Source: Heterobilharzia americana (Eukaryota > Platyhelminthes > Trematoda > Strigeidida > Schistosomatidae). Taken from it: DNA of 64,000 nucleotides. How positions within the stretch are numbered: the first letter of the stretch is position 1; every line of letters begins with the position of its first letter. The DNA lies in assembly GCA_944470555.2 (NCBI GenBank), contig OX104130.1, forward strand, positions 1,922,001 through 1,986,000. Reading direction: 5' to 3'. A program made the position numbers and the translations under genes. A model generated the notes under the pieces. The model made no database searches. It was not told where the DNA came from and was given only the letters and a program-made list of their open reading frames with translations. Shown here in pieces: positions 1 to 9,696 of this stretch.

Positions 1-774
1 AAAAGTGAAATATGGGTCAAATGTTGTCAATGAAGTGAAAATTGGTGATAATGATGATAATAGAAGAGAGGTATACCAAAGTGAACTGAAATTGACAAAA
101 TCAGCAAAATGAGTTGTTAAGGCCAAGGTAGATGAAGTGGTTTCACAAAACGTTTTTGAGTGCAAAGTTTCGGTTTTTGTTCATGTATAGCTAATGTTTC
201 AGCTATGCATAAGTGGTGGAAACGTAGACCTTTGGAGTGGTTCAATTTAACTTTGTAAATTATTTTAAAGGATGAATCTCGAGGTGCTAATAACCGAATT
301 CTACTAGGTGCTCACATGTGGATGAAGTCGAAACAAAACGAAACGCATTCAACCATTTTGTTCACATCCATACATTCATGACCCAATGGTTGGTAGTCAT
401 ATTTTTAAACTACTGAACTACAGCTCTTTTATTGGGATGGGACACCTGTTTAACTTTAAACAACGGAAAAATTCGCAGAGTTTCAATCCAGTTCTGCTTT
501 TCCTTAGCTTATTTCTGTATAAACTACCTGAATAAAAACTTACCAAACGAATGTTCCAACAATCAACTAGCCAGTCTGCAAATTTATAATGAAATGTCAA
601 GCATACATAACCAATCTTAGGGGATTTGATATATAGCAGGTGTAATCAAACTGTTTAGACAGTTTTCAGACTAACTACTTAGAAGCTCCCATTCCACTAA
701 TTTCAACTTTCAGAACAAAAAATCAATAGCTACAGATTGTACAGCTTGTTACTAGGTCGAAATTCCTTCTCATT
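1..774. other. Unassigned A+T-rich sequence
   Basis: No coding region, splice-supported exon or recognisable repeat was found here. Only short chance ORFs of about 60 codons are present on either strand. The segment ends at the target-site duplication of the RTE element that follows. Confidence 0.5.
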
Positions 775-1037
775 AATATAAGTGTAAAAACCTCGCCTGG
801 TTAACTAGTTTACTAGTTACTAGCCGGTCCTAAGCCCGGGTAAAGAGGGAAGGTTGGGCATAGGGCTAGCAACCCTACTCCCTAAAACAAATCTAACCGC
901 TAAAGAAACTTCAAAGCACAAACAAAATATAAAAAATGAAAACAAACTTATTCCCCGCTGGAATCGGAGAGGCGAAATGACGCCAGTTGGTGAAAGCCTT
1001 CGGGAAGCCAATTGGCCGATGTATCCTCCCTCTCTCG

Positions 1038-3863
1038 ATGAAAGCGAAAGTAAACGTGGGGACATGGAATGTCCGCACCATGTTTGAACCCAGTAAGGCA
1101 GCCCAGATTGCAAAGGAGATGAGAAGGTATAACATCGAAGTGCTTGGGATTTGCGAAAGCAGATGGAATGGGAGTGGACTCTCCAAACTGTCAACGGGAG
1201 AATCAATAATCTACTCCGGTCACCCAGACGACAACCACGAGCACACTGAGGGAGTGGCTATCATGATGTCCTCAAGAGCATCGAAGGCTCTCATGCAGTG
1301 GGAACCAATCTCCTCCAGGATCATGACAGCAAGATTCAACTCAAAAGGAAGAAAGGTCACAATCATACAATGTTATGCACCTACAAATAATGCAGAGCAA
1401 GAGAAAAAGGAGGAATTCTACAGACAACTTCAGTCAACACTGGACAAGACGTCAGTTGGCGATATCAAAATTCTTATGGGCGACATGAATGCCAAACTGG
1501 GAGGGGACAACACGGGAAGAGAACTAACCATGGGTCGAGAGGCGCTAGGCGAAATGAATGAGAATGGAGAATTGTTTGCAGAATTCTGTGCATTCAACGA
1601 TTTGGTGATTGGAGGCAGTGTGTTCAGGCACAAGGATATCCACAAAGCGACATGGATTTCACCAGATGGACACACTAAAAATCAAATCGACTTTATCTCA
1701 ATCTCAAGAAAATGGAGACGCAGTCTACTTAACACAAGGTCAAGAAGAGGAGCAGATGTAGGTTCAGACCACTATCTAGTGCAAGGAACCTTCGAAATCA
1801 AGTTAAAAGCCTTCAAGGAAGCTGGTGATAGACCTCAATTCAAGTACAACACTCGGAAACTGAAGGATGAAACTACAAAGGAGATCTTCAAAGCAGCCAT
1901 CAAGACAAAATGGGAGACGTCGAGGGACATCCCTGAAGAAACCTGTGTAGAAGAACACTGGAAGTCTTTGAAAGCTATGTGGAAAGAAACCTGCACAACA
2001 GTATTAGGAAGGAAGAAGAAAGAAGACAAGGAATGGATCTCGACGGATACCTGGAAGCTGATAGAGGAGAGGAGGATGGTGAAGCAGAAGATAAACCAGT
2101 GCAAGGATGCTCAACGACAAGAGGAACTGAGCACAATGTATAAAACACTGGACAAAGAAGTGAAGAAGAGTGCACGCAAAGACAAAAGACACTTCTACGA
2201 CACACTGGCAAGTGAAGCAGAACAGGCTGCAGGTAAGAGAGACCTGACGACATTGTATCAAATAACCAGGTTGCTATCAGGGAAGAGACCAACACAGATG
2301 AAACCAATAAAAGATGAAGAAGGAAATTTAATTACAAAAGAAGAGAAACAGAGGAAACGATGGGCCGACCACTTCAAGAAGCTCTTGAATCGACCACCAC
2401 CACCTGCACTTCGTCCAGAAATACCACCTGCAGCCGCTGAATTACAAGTGAACATAAATCCCCCAACGAAAATGGAAGTCCTGAACGCCATAAAGCTACT
2501 GAAATGCGGGAAAGCAGCAGGACCAGATGGAATACCGCCAGAAGCACTGAGAACAGATGCAGAGACAACAGCGGACATGCTCACACCACTATTGCAGAAG
2601 GTGTGGAGGGAAGAGAAGGTACCTGACGATTGGAAGAAGGGTTACCTTGTCAAACTGCCGAAGAAGGGAGACCTCAGTGCTTGCAAGAACTGGCGCGGAA
2701 TCACTCTCCTATCCACCCCAAGTAAAATATTAAGCCGCATCATCCTGAAGAGGCTTAAAGACGCACTGGATTCAAAACTGCGACCGGAACAGGCAGGCTT
2801 CAGGAAGTACAAATCATGTGCTGACCAAATTGCAACACTTCGTATCATCATAGAACAGAGCGTAGAATGGCAATCAGCTCTATACCTCAACTTCATCGAC
2901 TTTGAGAAGGCCTTTGACAGCGTCGACCGAGAAGTAATTTGGAAACTGCTTCAATACTACGGAGTACCGCAAACCTTTATCCGCCTCATTCAACAACTAT
3001 ATGAAGATGCCACATGCCAAGTAATCCACAATGGGAAGCTCAGTGATGCCTTTGAAGTGAAGACAGGAGTGAAACAAGGTTGCCTACTATCCCCCATGAT
3101 ATTCCTTATTGTGGTGGACTGGATCATGCAGCAAACAGTAGGCAGCGAGAAGAGGGGGATACACTGGACGACGGAAAAGAACCTAGAAGACTTGGATTTC
3201 GCCGATGACTTATGCCTAATGTCACATAAACTTGAAGATCTGCAGGCAAAAACTAACAAGTTGACAGAGGAGGCAGCTAAGACGGGACTTCAGGTGAATA
3301 TAGAGAAGACAGAAGTGATGAAGATACCGCACCACCACCATCAACAACAACAACAAACTCCAATCACCGTCAACGGGAGAAACTTGAAGGAAGTAACCTC
3401 CTTCACTTATCTAGGAAGCACTGTTTCAACTACAGGCGGGACGGACGAGGACGTCAAAGTCAGAATCGGAAAAGCAAGACAGGCGTTCATTAGCCTGAAA
3501 CCAGTGTGGAGATCTTCTGCACTCAGCATGCGGAACAAGATACGGATTTTCAACACCAACGTCAAGTCAGTGCTCTTGTATGGTTCAGAGACTTGGCGCG
3601 TCACGAAAGGCATTTCCAATAAACTACAGACATTCATCAACAACTGCTTACGCTCGCTGCTGAAGATCAGATGGCCAGAAAGAATAAGCAACAAGGAACT
3701 CTGGGAACGAACCAACCAAGAACCTATCACGCAACAAATATGCAGGAAGAAGTGGAGATGGATTGGCCATGCACTGAGAAGGCCGACTGAGGACATCACG
3801 CGTCAGTCCAGTTGCTCGAGTGGAATCCCCATGGGAAGCGACGAGTTGGACGTCCGAGGGTGA
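1038..3863 (+). CDS. Endonuclease/reverse transcriptase of RTE-type element A
   Basis: A 941-residue ORF from the ATG at 1038; the frame is open upstream but the leader there is conserved non-coding sequence in B. The N-terminal endonuclease shows GTWNVRTM (8-15), catalytic Glu40 in ESRW, GDMNAKLG (148-155) and SDHYLV (243-248). A basic linker follows. The reverse transcriptase spans about 480-760: AAGPDG near 495, FIDFEKAFD (619-627) with its Asp pair, GVKQGCLLSP, and FADD (721-724), the family's catalytic YxDD box. A CAC/CAA-encoded His/Gln run follows the palm domain. The protein should nick target DNA and reverse-transcribe the element RNA. Its usual C-terminal tail (GRPRVTWRRS) is not in this frame; it lies in the -1 frame from about 3821, so this ORF ends in a short unrelated tail. 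Similar proteins are often labelled endonuclease-reverse transcriptase or, wrongly, craniofacial development protein 2. Confidence 0.93.
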   Translation: MKAKVNVGTWNVRTMFEPSKAAQIAKEMRRYNIEVLGICESRWNGSGLSKLSTGESIIYSGHPDDNHEHTEGVAIMMSSRASKALMQWEPISSRIMTARFNSKGRKVTIIQCYAPTNNAEQEKKEEFYRQLQSTLDKTSVGDIKILMGDMNAKLGGDNTGRELTMGREALGEMNENGELFAEFCAFNDLVIGGSVFRHKDIHKATWISPDGHTKNQIDFISISRKWRRSLLNTRSRRGADVGSDHYLVQGTFEIKLKAFKEAGDRPQFKYNTRKLKDETTKEIFKAAIKTKWETSRDIPEETCVEEHWKSLKAMWKETCTTVLGRKKKEDKEWISTDTWKLIEERRMVKQKINQCKDAQRQEELSTMYKTLDKEVKKSARKDKRHFYDTLASEAEQAAGKRDLTTLYQITRLLSGKRPTQMKPIKDEEGNLITKEEKQRKRWADHFKKLLNRPPPPALRPEIPPAAAELQVNINPPTKMEVLNAIKLLKCGKAAGPDGIPPEALRTDAETTADMLTPLLQKVWREEKVPDDWKKGYLVKLPKKGDLSACKNWRGITLLSTPSKILSRIILKRLKDALDSKLRPEQAGFRKYKSCADQIATLRIIIEQSVEWQSALYLNFIDFEKAFDSVDREVIWKLLQYYGVPQTFIRLIQQLYEDATCQVIHNGKLSDAFEVKTGVKQGCLLSPMIFLIVVDWIMQQTVGSEKRGIHWTTEKNLEDLDFADDLCLMSHKLEDLQAKTNKLTEEAAKTGLQVNIEKTEVMKIPHHHHQQQQQTPITVNGRNLKEVTSFTYLGSTVSTTGGTDEDVKVRIGKARQAFISLKPVWRSSALSMRNKIRIFNTNVKSVLLYGSETWRVTKGISNKLQTFINNCLRSLLKIRWPERISNKELWERTNQEPITQQICRKKWRWIGHALRRPTEDITRQSSCSSGIPMGSDELDVRG

Positions 3864-4000
3864 CATGGAGGAGGTCATGCGAGGAGGAAATGAGAGCTTG
3901 TGGGCTGTCGTGGAACCAGGTTCAAAAGATCTCAGAGAACAGAGGTCACTGGAGGCGTGCTACTGAAGCCCTATGTTCCACTAGGAACCCAAGGGACTAA
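3821..4000 (+). pseudogene. Out-of-frame C-terminal tail of RTE copy A
   Basis: About 59 codons in the -1 frame relative to the main ORF, starting at WNPHGKRRVGRPRVTWRRS and running to a TAA just before the (TAA)n tail. Basic GRPR...TWRR tails of this kind close many RTE-type polyproteins, so this is very probably the original end of the protein. The offset arises in a short variable stretch at 3807-3820. Confidence 0.75.
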
Positions 4001-4054
4001 TAATAATAATAATAATATAAGTGTAAAACTTGGGCACTGTGGTAGAATGTAATT

Positions 4055-4165
4055 CCATATCATATCATATGATATGATTATGAGCAATAATTTATGCTCG
4101 AAACGTAATCAAGTAAATAATACTGTATCACTGTGCGCTATATATCAAATAAACAAATCTAATAC
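4055..4165 (+). repeat. Dispersed hairpin repeat with an adjacent palindrome
   Basis: A perfect 20-bp palindrome occupies 4059-4078. It runs into a nested hairpin: GATTA (4076-4080) pairs with TAATC (4106-4110), and GAGC (4082-4085) pairs with GCTC (4096-4099), followed by GAAACG. The segment after it (tactgtatcactgtgcgc...atcaaataaac) recurs at 24950-25050 in reverse, at 25325-25410 and, more decayed, at 6905-6990. The identity of the parent element is not known. Confidence 0.55.
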
Positions 4166-4389
4166 GAAATTCCGTCTTTCAAAATATATTCTTCGCTTCA
4201 GTGCAGATAAGATAACGCAGATCCTCGCATACAAGCCGATTGGTCCAAGTTGCCACATTTCACAGTAGCATTCAAAGAGTACGTGGATGGAAAAAGACTG
4301 ATATCAAGTGTATGCAAGAAGTAATTTGAAAATGAAAGTTGGTGAAAACATTTAGGTTTTGGAAGACACGATTGAGACCGATTTTCAAC

Positions 4390-4865
4390 CGTTTCACAAA
4401 GGGTATTCAACCACTGATTCCGATCGTCTCGGGGACCCCAAGTCAGACAGAATACACCTAGTTACACATAATTAAGACCTACAGTCAAAAGCTTCATGCG
4501 CCGGTGTCACAGTCTTAGTCAGACTACCTTGATCCCTCTTTCAATCTAACCCGAATGATCATACCATTCCAGGTCGAGGTAGGCGGTGGTTCGGCATGCT
4601 CCACACGTTTCCAAGCCATCTTATCTGCTGTTCGCCTGAATTCTGCATCGCTCACACAGTGGTTCCACCATAAGTGAGAAATGCTATAAAGACACCTATG
4701 ATCAAAAGCCTACAACTCGTCACACCTACTACAATAGACCAAGTATCAAAGTCGTACAATAGGAGAAAAACCACCGCAGCGCAGTCTACTCGTCCTTCAA
4801 CAGGTAGTTGGACACCTACCGAAACATGGAGACCCCAGTTATTATCGTCAGCCCTCATACAATAG
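4390..4865 (-). mobile_element. Decayed SR2-like element fragment, 3' part
   Basis: Alignable by eye to the 3' coding end of element E (15720-16200), including the stretches matching ccaaccactggttcc, cagtcagagacttcatac and tgcattactcac. Many substitutions and indels are present and no ORF remains. It is an old copy of the reverse transcriptase C-terminal region. Confidence 0.6.
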
Positions 4866-4869
4866 GTGT

Positions 4870-5650
4870 GTGGCCCAATCATCACCGCACGAGCGTGCAA
4901 ATGGTTACTGAGTGAAGTTTTCTCGTTATATAAAATTCAAATTGTAATAAGCTTGACGCAGTTTTAAAGATACTCCAACTTTGAGGTCTTAAAATGAAAT
5001 TTAGAAATGTAGGTTTTTCGTGTTGACAAAAAACAGTTATTTCAACTTCTGAATTTTCACGAAGATTTATAAAGACATAGATACACCACAAAGATATATG
5101 TGCCTTGAAGATGCACCCTTAGTTTCGCAATAATTGTCGTGTTAAAACAAAATACCCGTCTTTAACTTTTCATGTATTAACCTGGAGATCCTTTGATGGA
5201 AATACAGTCGGTGAACAAGACAGTACTGCTGAATAAACACTCTGATGAAGGTCATATGAATGTTCCAGATAGAAACAGTTTAAAATTACGCTTCACGAAT
5301 AGCTTAGACAAAAATTTGCAATCGATGAACAGAGATTCAATGATTAACTTAACTGTAACTCTGTCCCAACCCACTGTGTGTTTCTGTAACCGCATAAATA
5401 GCTATAACTGAACTCATCGCATTAGGGTCTATCAATCGAGACTTAGCTGAGTGCCTTCGTTCTGCTGAGCTGGTTGACCTTGACTAGTTAGTATGACCTA
5501 TGTACTTGACCTCAAAATCACTGGAGAGTTTTTGGTAAATTACATTATTTTGTTTAATTGGATCAGCAGGATCCTTAAGCACACTAAGTATCTCTCAGTG
5601 GATGTGTAGGTTTGAATGCTACCCTAATCCTAGCCTTACAGAGAATCATA
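4870..5650. other. Unassigned sequence
   Basis: The only ORF of note is about 70 codons on the plus strand (5196-5411); it has no recognisable domain and no splice or repeat context that supports it. Nothing else was recognised. Confidence 0.4.
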
Positions 5651-6330
5651 TGTAGGCTATCAGATGACCTTTCTTTATACAGCAAAACCATAGAGGTCTT
5701 AAATTTCACATATCTTCACCATACTTTAGGGGTAGAATTAAATATTCTAAGAGCTATACGTTGAAAACTGTCCGTAAAAATATCTGTTACATCTGCGGAT
5801 ATTGGTGATCCCATGGCTACTCCTTATATTTGTTCACATATTTTGTCTTTAAATTTGAAAACTAAAAAAGCAAGAAAAAACTGAACTCCCAACACGATTA
5901 CTTCAATAGGTATCTTAGTTCTATGCGCCAACTCACCATCATTTTCATGTTCATTTCTGACAGTTTCTAGAACCATATTGATTGATACATTGGTATACAA
6001 GCTTGTCACATCACTCACTTTTACCTGAATGTTAAGAAACTTTTGCTTCATTTCATGTAAATGGACTAGTCTACAGCTGAAGTAGTTTTTAACAGAGTGT
6101 AATATTAATCCTAAATATTGAGATAATTCATATGTTGTTCGTAAAGTCAACTAACGCTCCAATGGGATAACCCAGTTTACGGACTTTGACAGTATCACTT
6201 ATTCTACTAGGATTATCAGTTCTACATACTAAAGTAAACCATTTTGACTCACTCAGAAACAGTTTAATACAGCGCATTGTATCATCTGTAGGCTTCTTAT
6301 CCTTGAAACGGTGGAGAATATTTACAGCTC
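5650..6330 (-). mobile_element. Penelope-like element fragment (reverse transcriptase)
   Basis: Reading the minus strand, pieces in different frames give VRKLGYPIGALV, TTYELSQYLG, SDVTSLYTNVSI and GVAMGSPISADVTDIF in the right order for the reverse transcriptase of Penelope-like elements, whose hallmark motifs are DVTSLYTN(I/V) and GxxMGSP(I/L)S. The longest open piece is 5824-6150. Stops and frame changes between the pieces show it is dead. No GIY-YIG domain is visible nearby. Confidence 0.75.
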
Positions 6331-7324
6331 AAGTGAATGATCCTTGTTGTTGCGTTCTCTGAACTGGTTGGTTTAGTCAACATTTAGTCGCTCATATCAA
6401 CGCATGTGAATAACTATGGCCGTAAATTCAACTTTAAAAATGTATAAATCCTGTACAGAGGAAACACAAAGAATATCAGAGAATACTTAGGAGCTTGGCA
6501 TTCAGGTCAGTCAGTAAGTGGCAGATGAATAAACACAGACCCAATCTGTCAACCAATAGGAAAAATTATACACAACTACAAGGTTAGAGGTCAAGTACAG
6601 AAACAGCAAACAGAAAAGTCTATCCAGTCAATGACACAATGAAAGGGTACAACCAATCCCAAACCAGTTCGTCATGAAAAGCTACTGAATATTGATAGCT
6701 CACTTCATATAGAAGTTCGTGGTGATGTTCAGAATGCTCCACAACTAAGCCACCCAACTCAGAGAACACAATATAACATGTGTAACAGGAGTGATTTAAC
6801 ACCGTTTCCAGATATATGGAAAATCCAACTACCAATCAAATCAAAGAACGAAAATCCAACAGAACCATAAAAAAACTAAGAGGTTGGGTGATCACCTTGA
6901 TGTAAATCTGAGCAATGAATTGCACCCTAAATGTCATCTAGTAGATCATACTGCATCACTGTGTACGATATCAAACAGACTACTCTAGCATGGAACTAAG
7001 TTTTACCATAATGTCCAAATTCTATCCTTACATTGATCTAATATTCGGGTAGTTGTTAAATAATTGCGCCGAACAAAATAATCCTGTAAGTGTTTGTTTA
7101 CTGGGCTACAGAATGTACCTGGTGGGTAACAACAACAACTTATGATCCCACCCAGTCGCTCACATCAAAGTAGATGAAGTGGATTTGTACTCATAAGTCT
7201 ACCGGTTGACACTTGTGAACCTTAGTCACTTCACAAGTTTTGACCTAATATCCCTTTAATGACATTTGATTAGAAAAACCAATGTGAAATGACTACCTGA
7301 TATATTGCGGTCTTTCGGTTACTT
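6330..7324. other. Unassigned sequence with one hairpin-repeat trace
   Basis: At 6905-6990 there is a decayed copy of the hairpin repeat seen at 4076 (ctgagcaatgaattgc ... catcactgtgtacgatatcaa). The remainder has only short chance ORFs and nothing recognised. Confidence 0.35.
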
Positions 7325-7470
7325 AAAACTGAAATCCACTCAGCAAACCTGTGCACACTTCTGCAGTAGACAATGAGTCACATCTGTTTCGTTAGGGCTA
7401 ACGATAGTACCATCTGGCTACTCAAATCACGGTAAGTGGAGCAGTGTTCGAACCCAACTTAATCCAACTT
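7325..7470 (-). repeat. Short dispersed repeat, possible tRNA-derived SINE
   Basis: Shares a pattern with 13495-13600 and 13648-13770: gatgagtcacatctgt, then aatgatactacctggct, then a tRNA-B-box-like sequence that reads GGGTTCGAAC on the minus strand. Too decayed for a firm family call. Confidence 0.35.
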
Positions 7471-7930
7471 CTCCTAGCTTGGTAGGTCAATGAAGATTCA
7501 CAATCTCATCAACCAACATGCTTTCCTTGCCTAGTACACTACACCTGACTTCACACTGCTCACACGCTGATTCCACCAAACGCGAGCAGTGCTACGAACA
7601 CACTTGTGATCAAACACTGTAACCGTTTCATATCTTCCACTTTTAACGGCCATGTCTCACAGCCGTATAACACGACAGAATAGACTGTAGTGCAGTATAC
7701 TCGTCATTCGATAGATAGTCGGATATCTCACCAGTCGGCACCACAGATGATGCAAGTTGGCAAGTGCCGAAAGGACCTTCTGTATCCAAGTAAAGGTTAC
7801 GTCGGCAACCAGCCCTTAGGGATGATGTAAATCCCCAAGAAAGTAAAGTGGTCGACGCACTCCATACAATGAACCGTAAGGAAATCAATAACCTGCCGAT
7901 ATAGAGCTCTTCAGCTAAATTATGCGCAAA
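7455..7930 (-). mobile_element. Decayed SR2-like element fragment
   Basis: Matches the C-terminal reverse-transcriptase part of element E/F: cgatgaaggttcacaacctcgtc, the atgtcttccactttcaatgg block and the cacagccatacagtag block all have recognisable counterparts. The residual minus-strand ORF at 7643-7888 carries a broken version of the same protein region. It is much older than the intact F insertion just downstream. Confidence 0.65.
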
Positions 7931-8026
7931 TGCTACTCAATAAGTCTTCATTAAAATGCCTGTTTTCCATTCCTTGGTTCGGTATAACACATCTGTCATC
8001 AGACTAATTTCTTTCCGTGGAACTCA

Positions 8027-9358
8027 TCATCATCATCATTATCAACATAGGACCAGGCATTACTGCGTAACGGTCCAACTTGCCACACCTCATATCAGCA
8101 CATCAAGTAAAAAGGTAGTGAGGTGAAGGATGAAGATAAGTGAATGCAGTCAAAAGAAATATAAAGTATGAGAAGAAAGGAAAGAGGAGTGACAAAATAG
8201 TGAGATTCGGTATAGCGTTGTTAAGATGAGGATAATGTGTGTATACATCTGCGCCACTGACTTCGGTTCTGAGCCATATCACCTAGGGTCTCCAACCACT
8301 GGTTCCTCTTGTCCCGTGGACCCCAACCACCTAGTCTGCATCGTCCTACATGGCTTAAACCAACAGTCAGAGACTTCATACATTGGTGCCATGTTTTAGT
8401 CTGGCCACCTCGGGCCTTTTTCCAGCCTGAACCCACCTCAGCCAACATTGTGTGACGAGGCAATCGGTGACTAGGCATACGTAGTACGTGTCCCAACCAT
8501 CTCAGTCGATGAAGGTTCACAACCTCGTCGACTGACTTACCTCTTCTCCCTAAAACTCTACACCTAACTTCTGCATTACTCACCTGGTGACACCACGGAA
8601 CACGTCCTATACTACGAAGGCAACGGTGGTCAAATACCTGTAACCTTCTCATGTCTTCCACTTTCAATGGCCATGTTTCACAGCCATACAGTAGAACAGA
8701 GCGGACTGCTGTGCAGTACACGCGACCCTTAATAGACAAACGAATATCACGGCGGCGCCATAGGTGGCGCAAATTGGCAAAAGCCAATCGAGCCTTTTGT
8801 ATCCGTGCAGAAATCTCATCGACAACTAACCCACCAGGGTTGATCCTACTTCCCAGGTAAGTGAAGTGGTCAACACACTCAATCACTTCACTCTCTATTG
8901 TTAACCGCGGTACCGCTGAAGACCAGTCCTGGAGCAAAAATTTGCATTTGGGTGGTGAAAATCGCATCCCAAACATTCTCAAATTCCCACTCAAAGTGTT
9001 CACAAGACTCTGCATCTTGTCAGCGTCTTCACTTAACAGGACTATGTCATCTGTATATTCTAGATCTAAAGAAAATTCACCTGTGATCGGGTCAACGTCT
9101 CTGTAATTAGGTGACGAGAGGGAAACCTCCATAAGAATATCTATGATAAAATTAAATAAGAATGGGGATAGTGGGCATCCTTGACGGACACCACTTGATG
9201 AGTATAGCTCCCTGGACAACTCGCCATAGGCTCTAACGCACCCACAAGTGTTCGAGTAGAGAGCTTTCAATAACGTAATGTACTTACTAGGCACGCCTTT
9301 CAGTGACAGACATTGCCATAAGACTTCTCGATCAACGGAGTCAAATGCCGCCTTCAGG
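8027..9358 (-). mobile_element. SR2-like element F, young 5'-truncated insertion
   Basis: A 1.3-kb 3' fragment nearly identical to element E. It ends in the same (GAT)n-type tail and is cut off at 9358 inside the reverse transcriptase domain. A 12-bp target-site duplication, CCGTGGAACTCA, lies at 8015-8026 and 9359-9370. Truncation at the 5' end with intact duplications is the classic product of incomplete target-primed reverse transcription. Confidence 0.93.
8221..9358 (-). pseudogene. Reverse transcriptase C-terminal part, SR2-like copy F
   Basis: The reading frame is open from the 5' truncation point to the natural stop at 8221. It begins just after the first catalytic Asp block of the palm (DSVDREV). 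It shows GVRQGCPLSPFLF and a box reading LEYTDDIVLL; E has LEYADD at the same place, so F carries Ala-to-Thr beside the catalytic Asp pair. The C-terminal LLYGCETWPL, RLRWLGHVLRM and WRRCIHTLSSS blocks follow. With no endonuclease and half the palm missing it cannot be functional, but the absence of frameshifts indicates recent arrival. Confidence 0.88.
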
Positions 9359-9370
9359 CCGTGGAACTCA

Positions 9371-9683
9371 AGTTTAATACTTTAGCCGCTGCAGTATTGC
9401 AGATGTTCTATAACTGTAGAACCTGAAGAAGTTATCGAACAGAATATTCGTTGTTCACTCAAATGTCCTATAACAGTATTAAAGATGTGTCTCATAACTG
9501 TTTTCGTGTTCTCCAAGCTTTGAAGTTTGTTCTTGGAGGTTTCATAACTAGACTAGGTGGTTTCACAAACACTTACTTCCTTATGGAGTGAATCTCGATG
9601 AAACATCTAAGGACGAACCTCAAAGCTCAGAGAACATCAAACAATTGTCATATCCTCATCCTGAGCTACAAATCTTTCCTAGT
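9371..9683. other. Unassigned spacer between F and B
   Basis: About 310 bases with no ORF or recognised repeat, bounded by the right target-site duplication of F and the left duplication of B. Confidence 0.4.
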
Positions 9684-9696
9684 ATCTCAAAGATAT

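Larger units (their letters stand above)
790..4013 (+). mobile_element. RTE-type non-LTR retrotransposon, full-length copy A
   Basis: A 3.2-kb element encoding an apurinic-type endonuclease followed by a reverse transcriptase, with a short 5' leader and a (TAA)n tail instead of poly(A). A 15-bp direct repeat, AATATAAGTGTAAAA, flanks it at 775-789 and 4014-4028; this is read directly and marks a complete insertion. The same 5' start (cctcgcctggttaac) and 3' tail are shared with copy B at 9697-12937, which fixes the element's ends independently. RTE-type elements copy themselves by nicking the target and priming reverse transcription there. The ORF is unbroken through both catalytic domains, so this is the youngest-looking copy in the window. 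Confidence 0.93.

Noticed and set aside
2258..2584. Many 60-135 codon minus-strand ORFs opposite the RTE copies
   Set aside because: They recur at the same places in A, B and C and are shadows of the conserved reverse-transcriptase frame.
5193..5411. ORF of about 70 codons with an ATG
   Set aside because: Low-complexity Asn/Leu/Ser composition, no domain, no splice context; within the length expected by chance.
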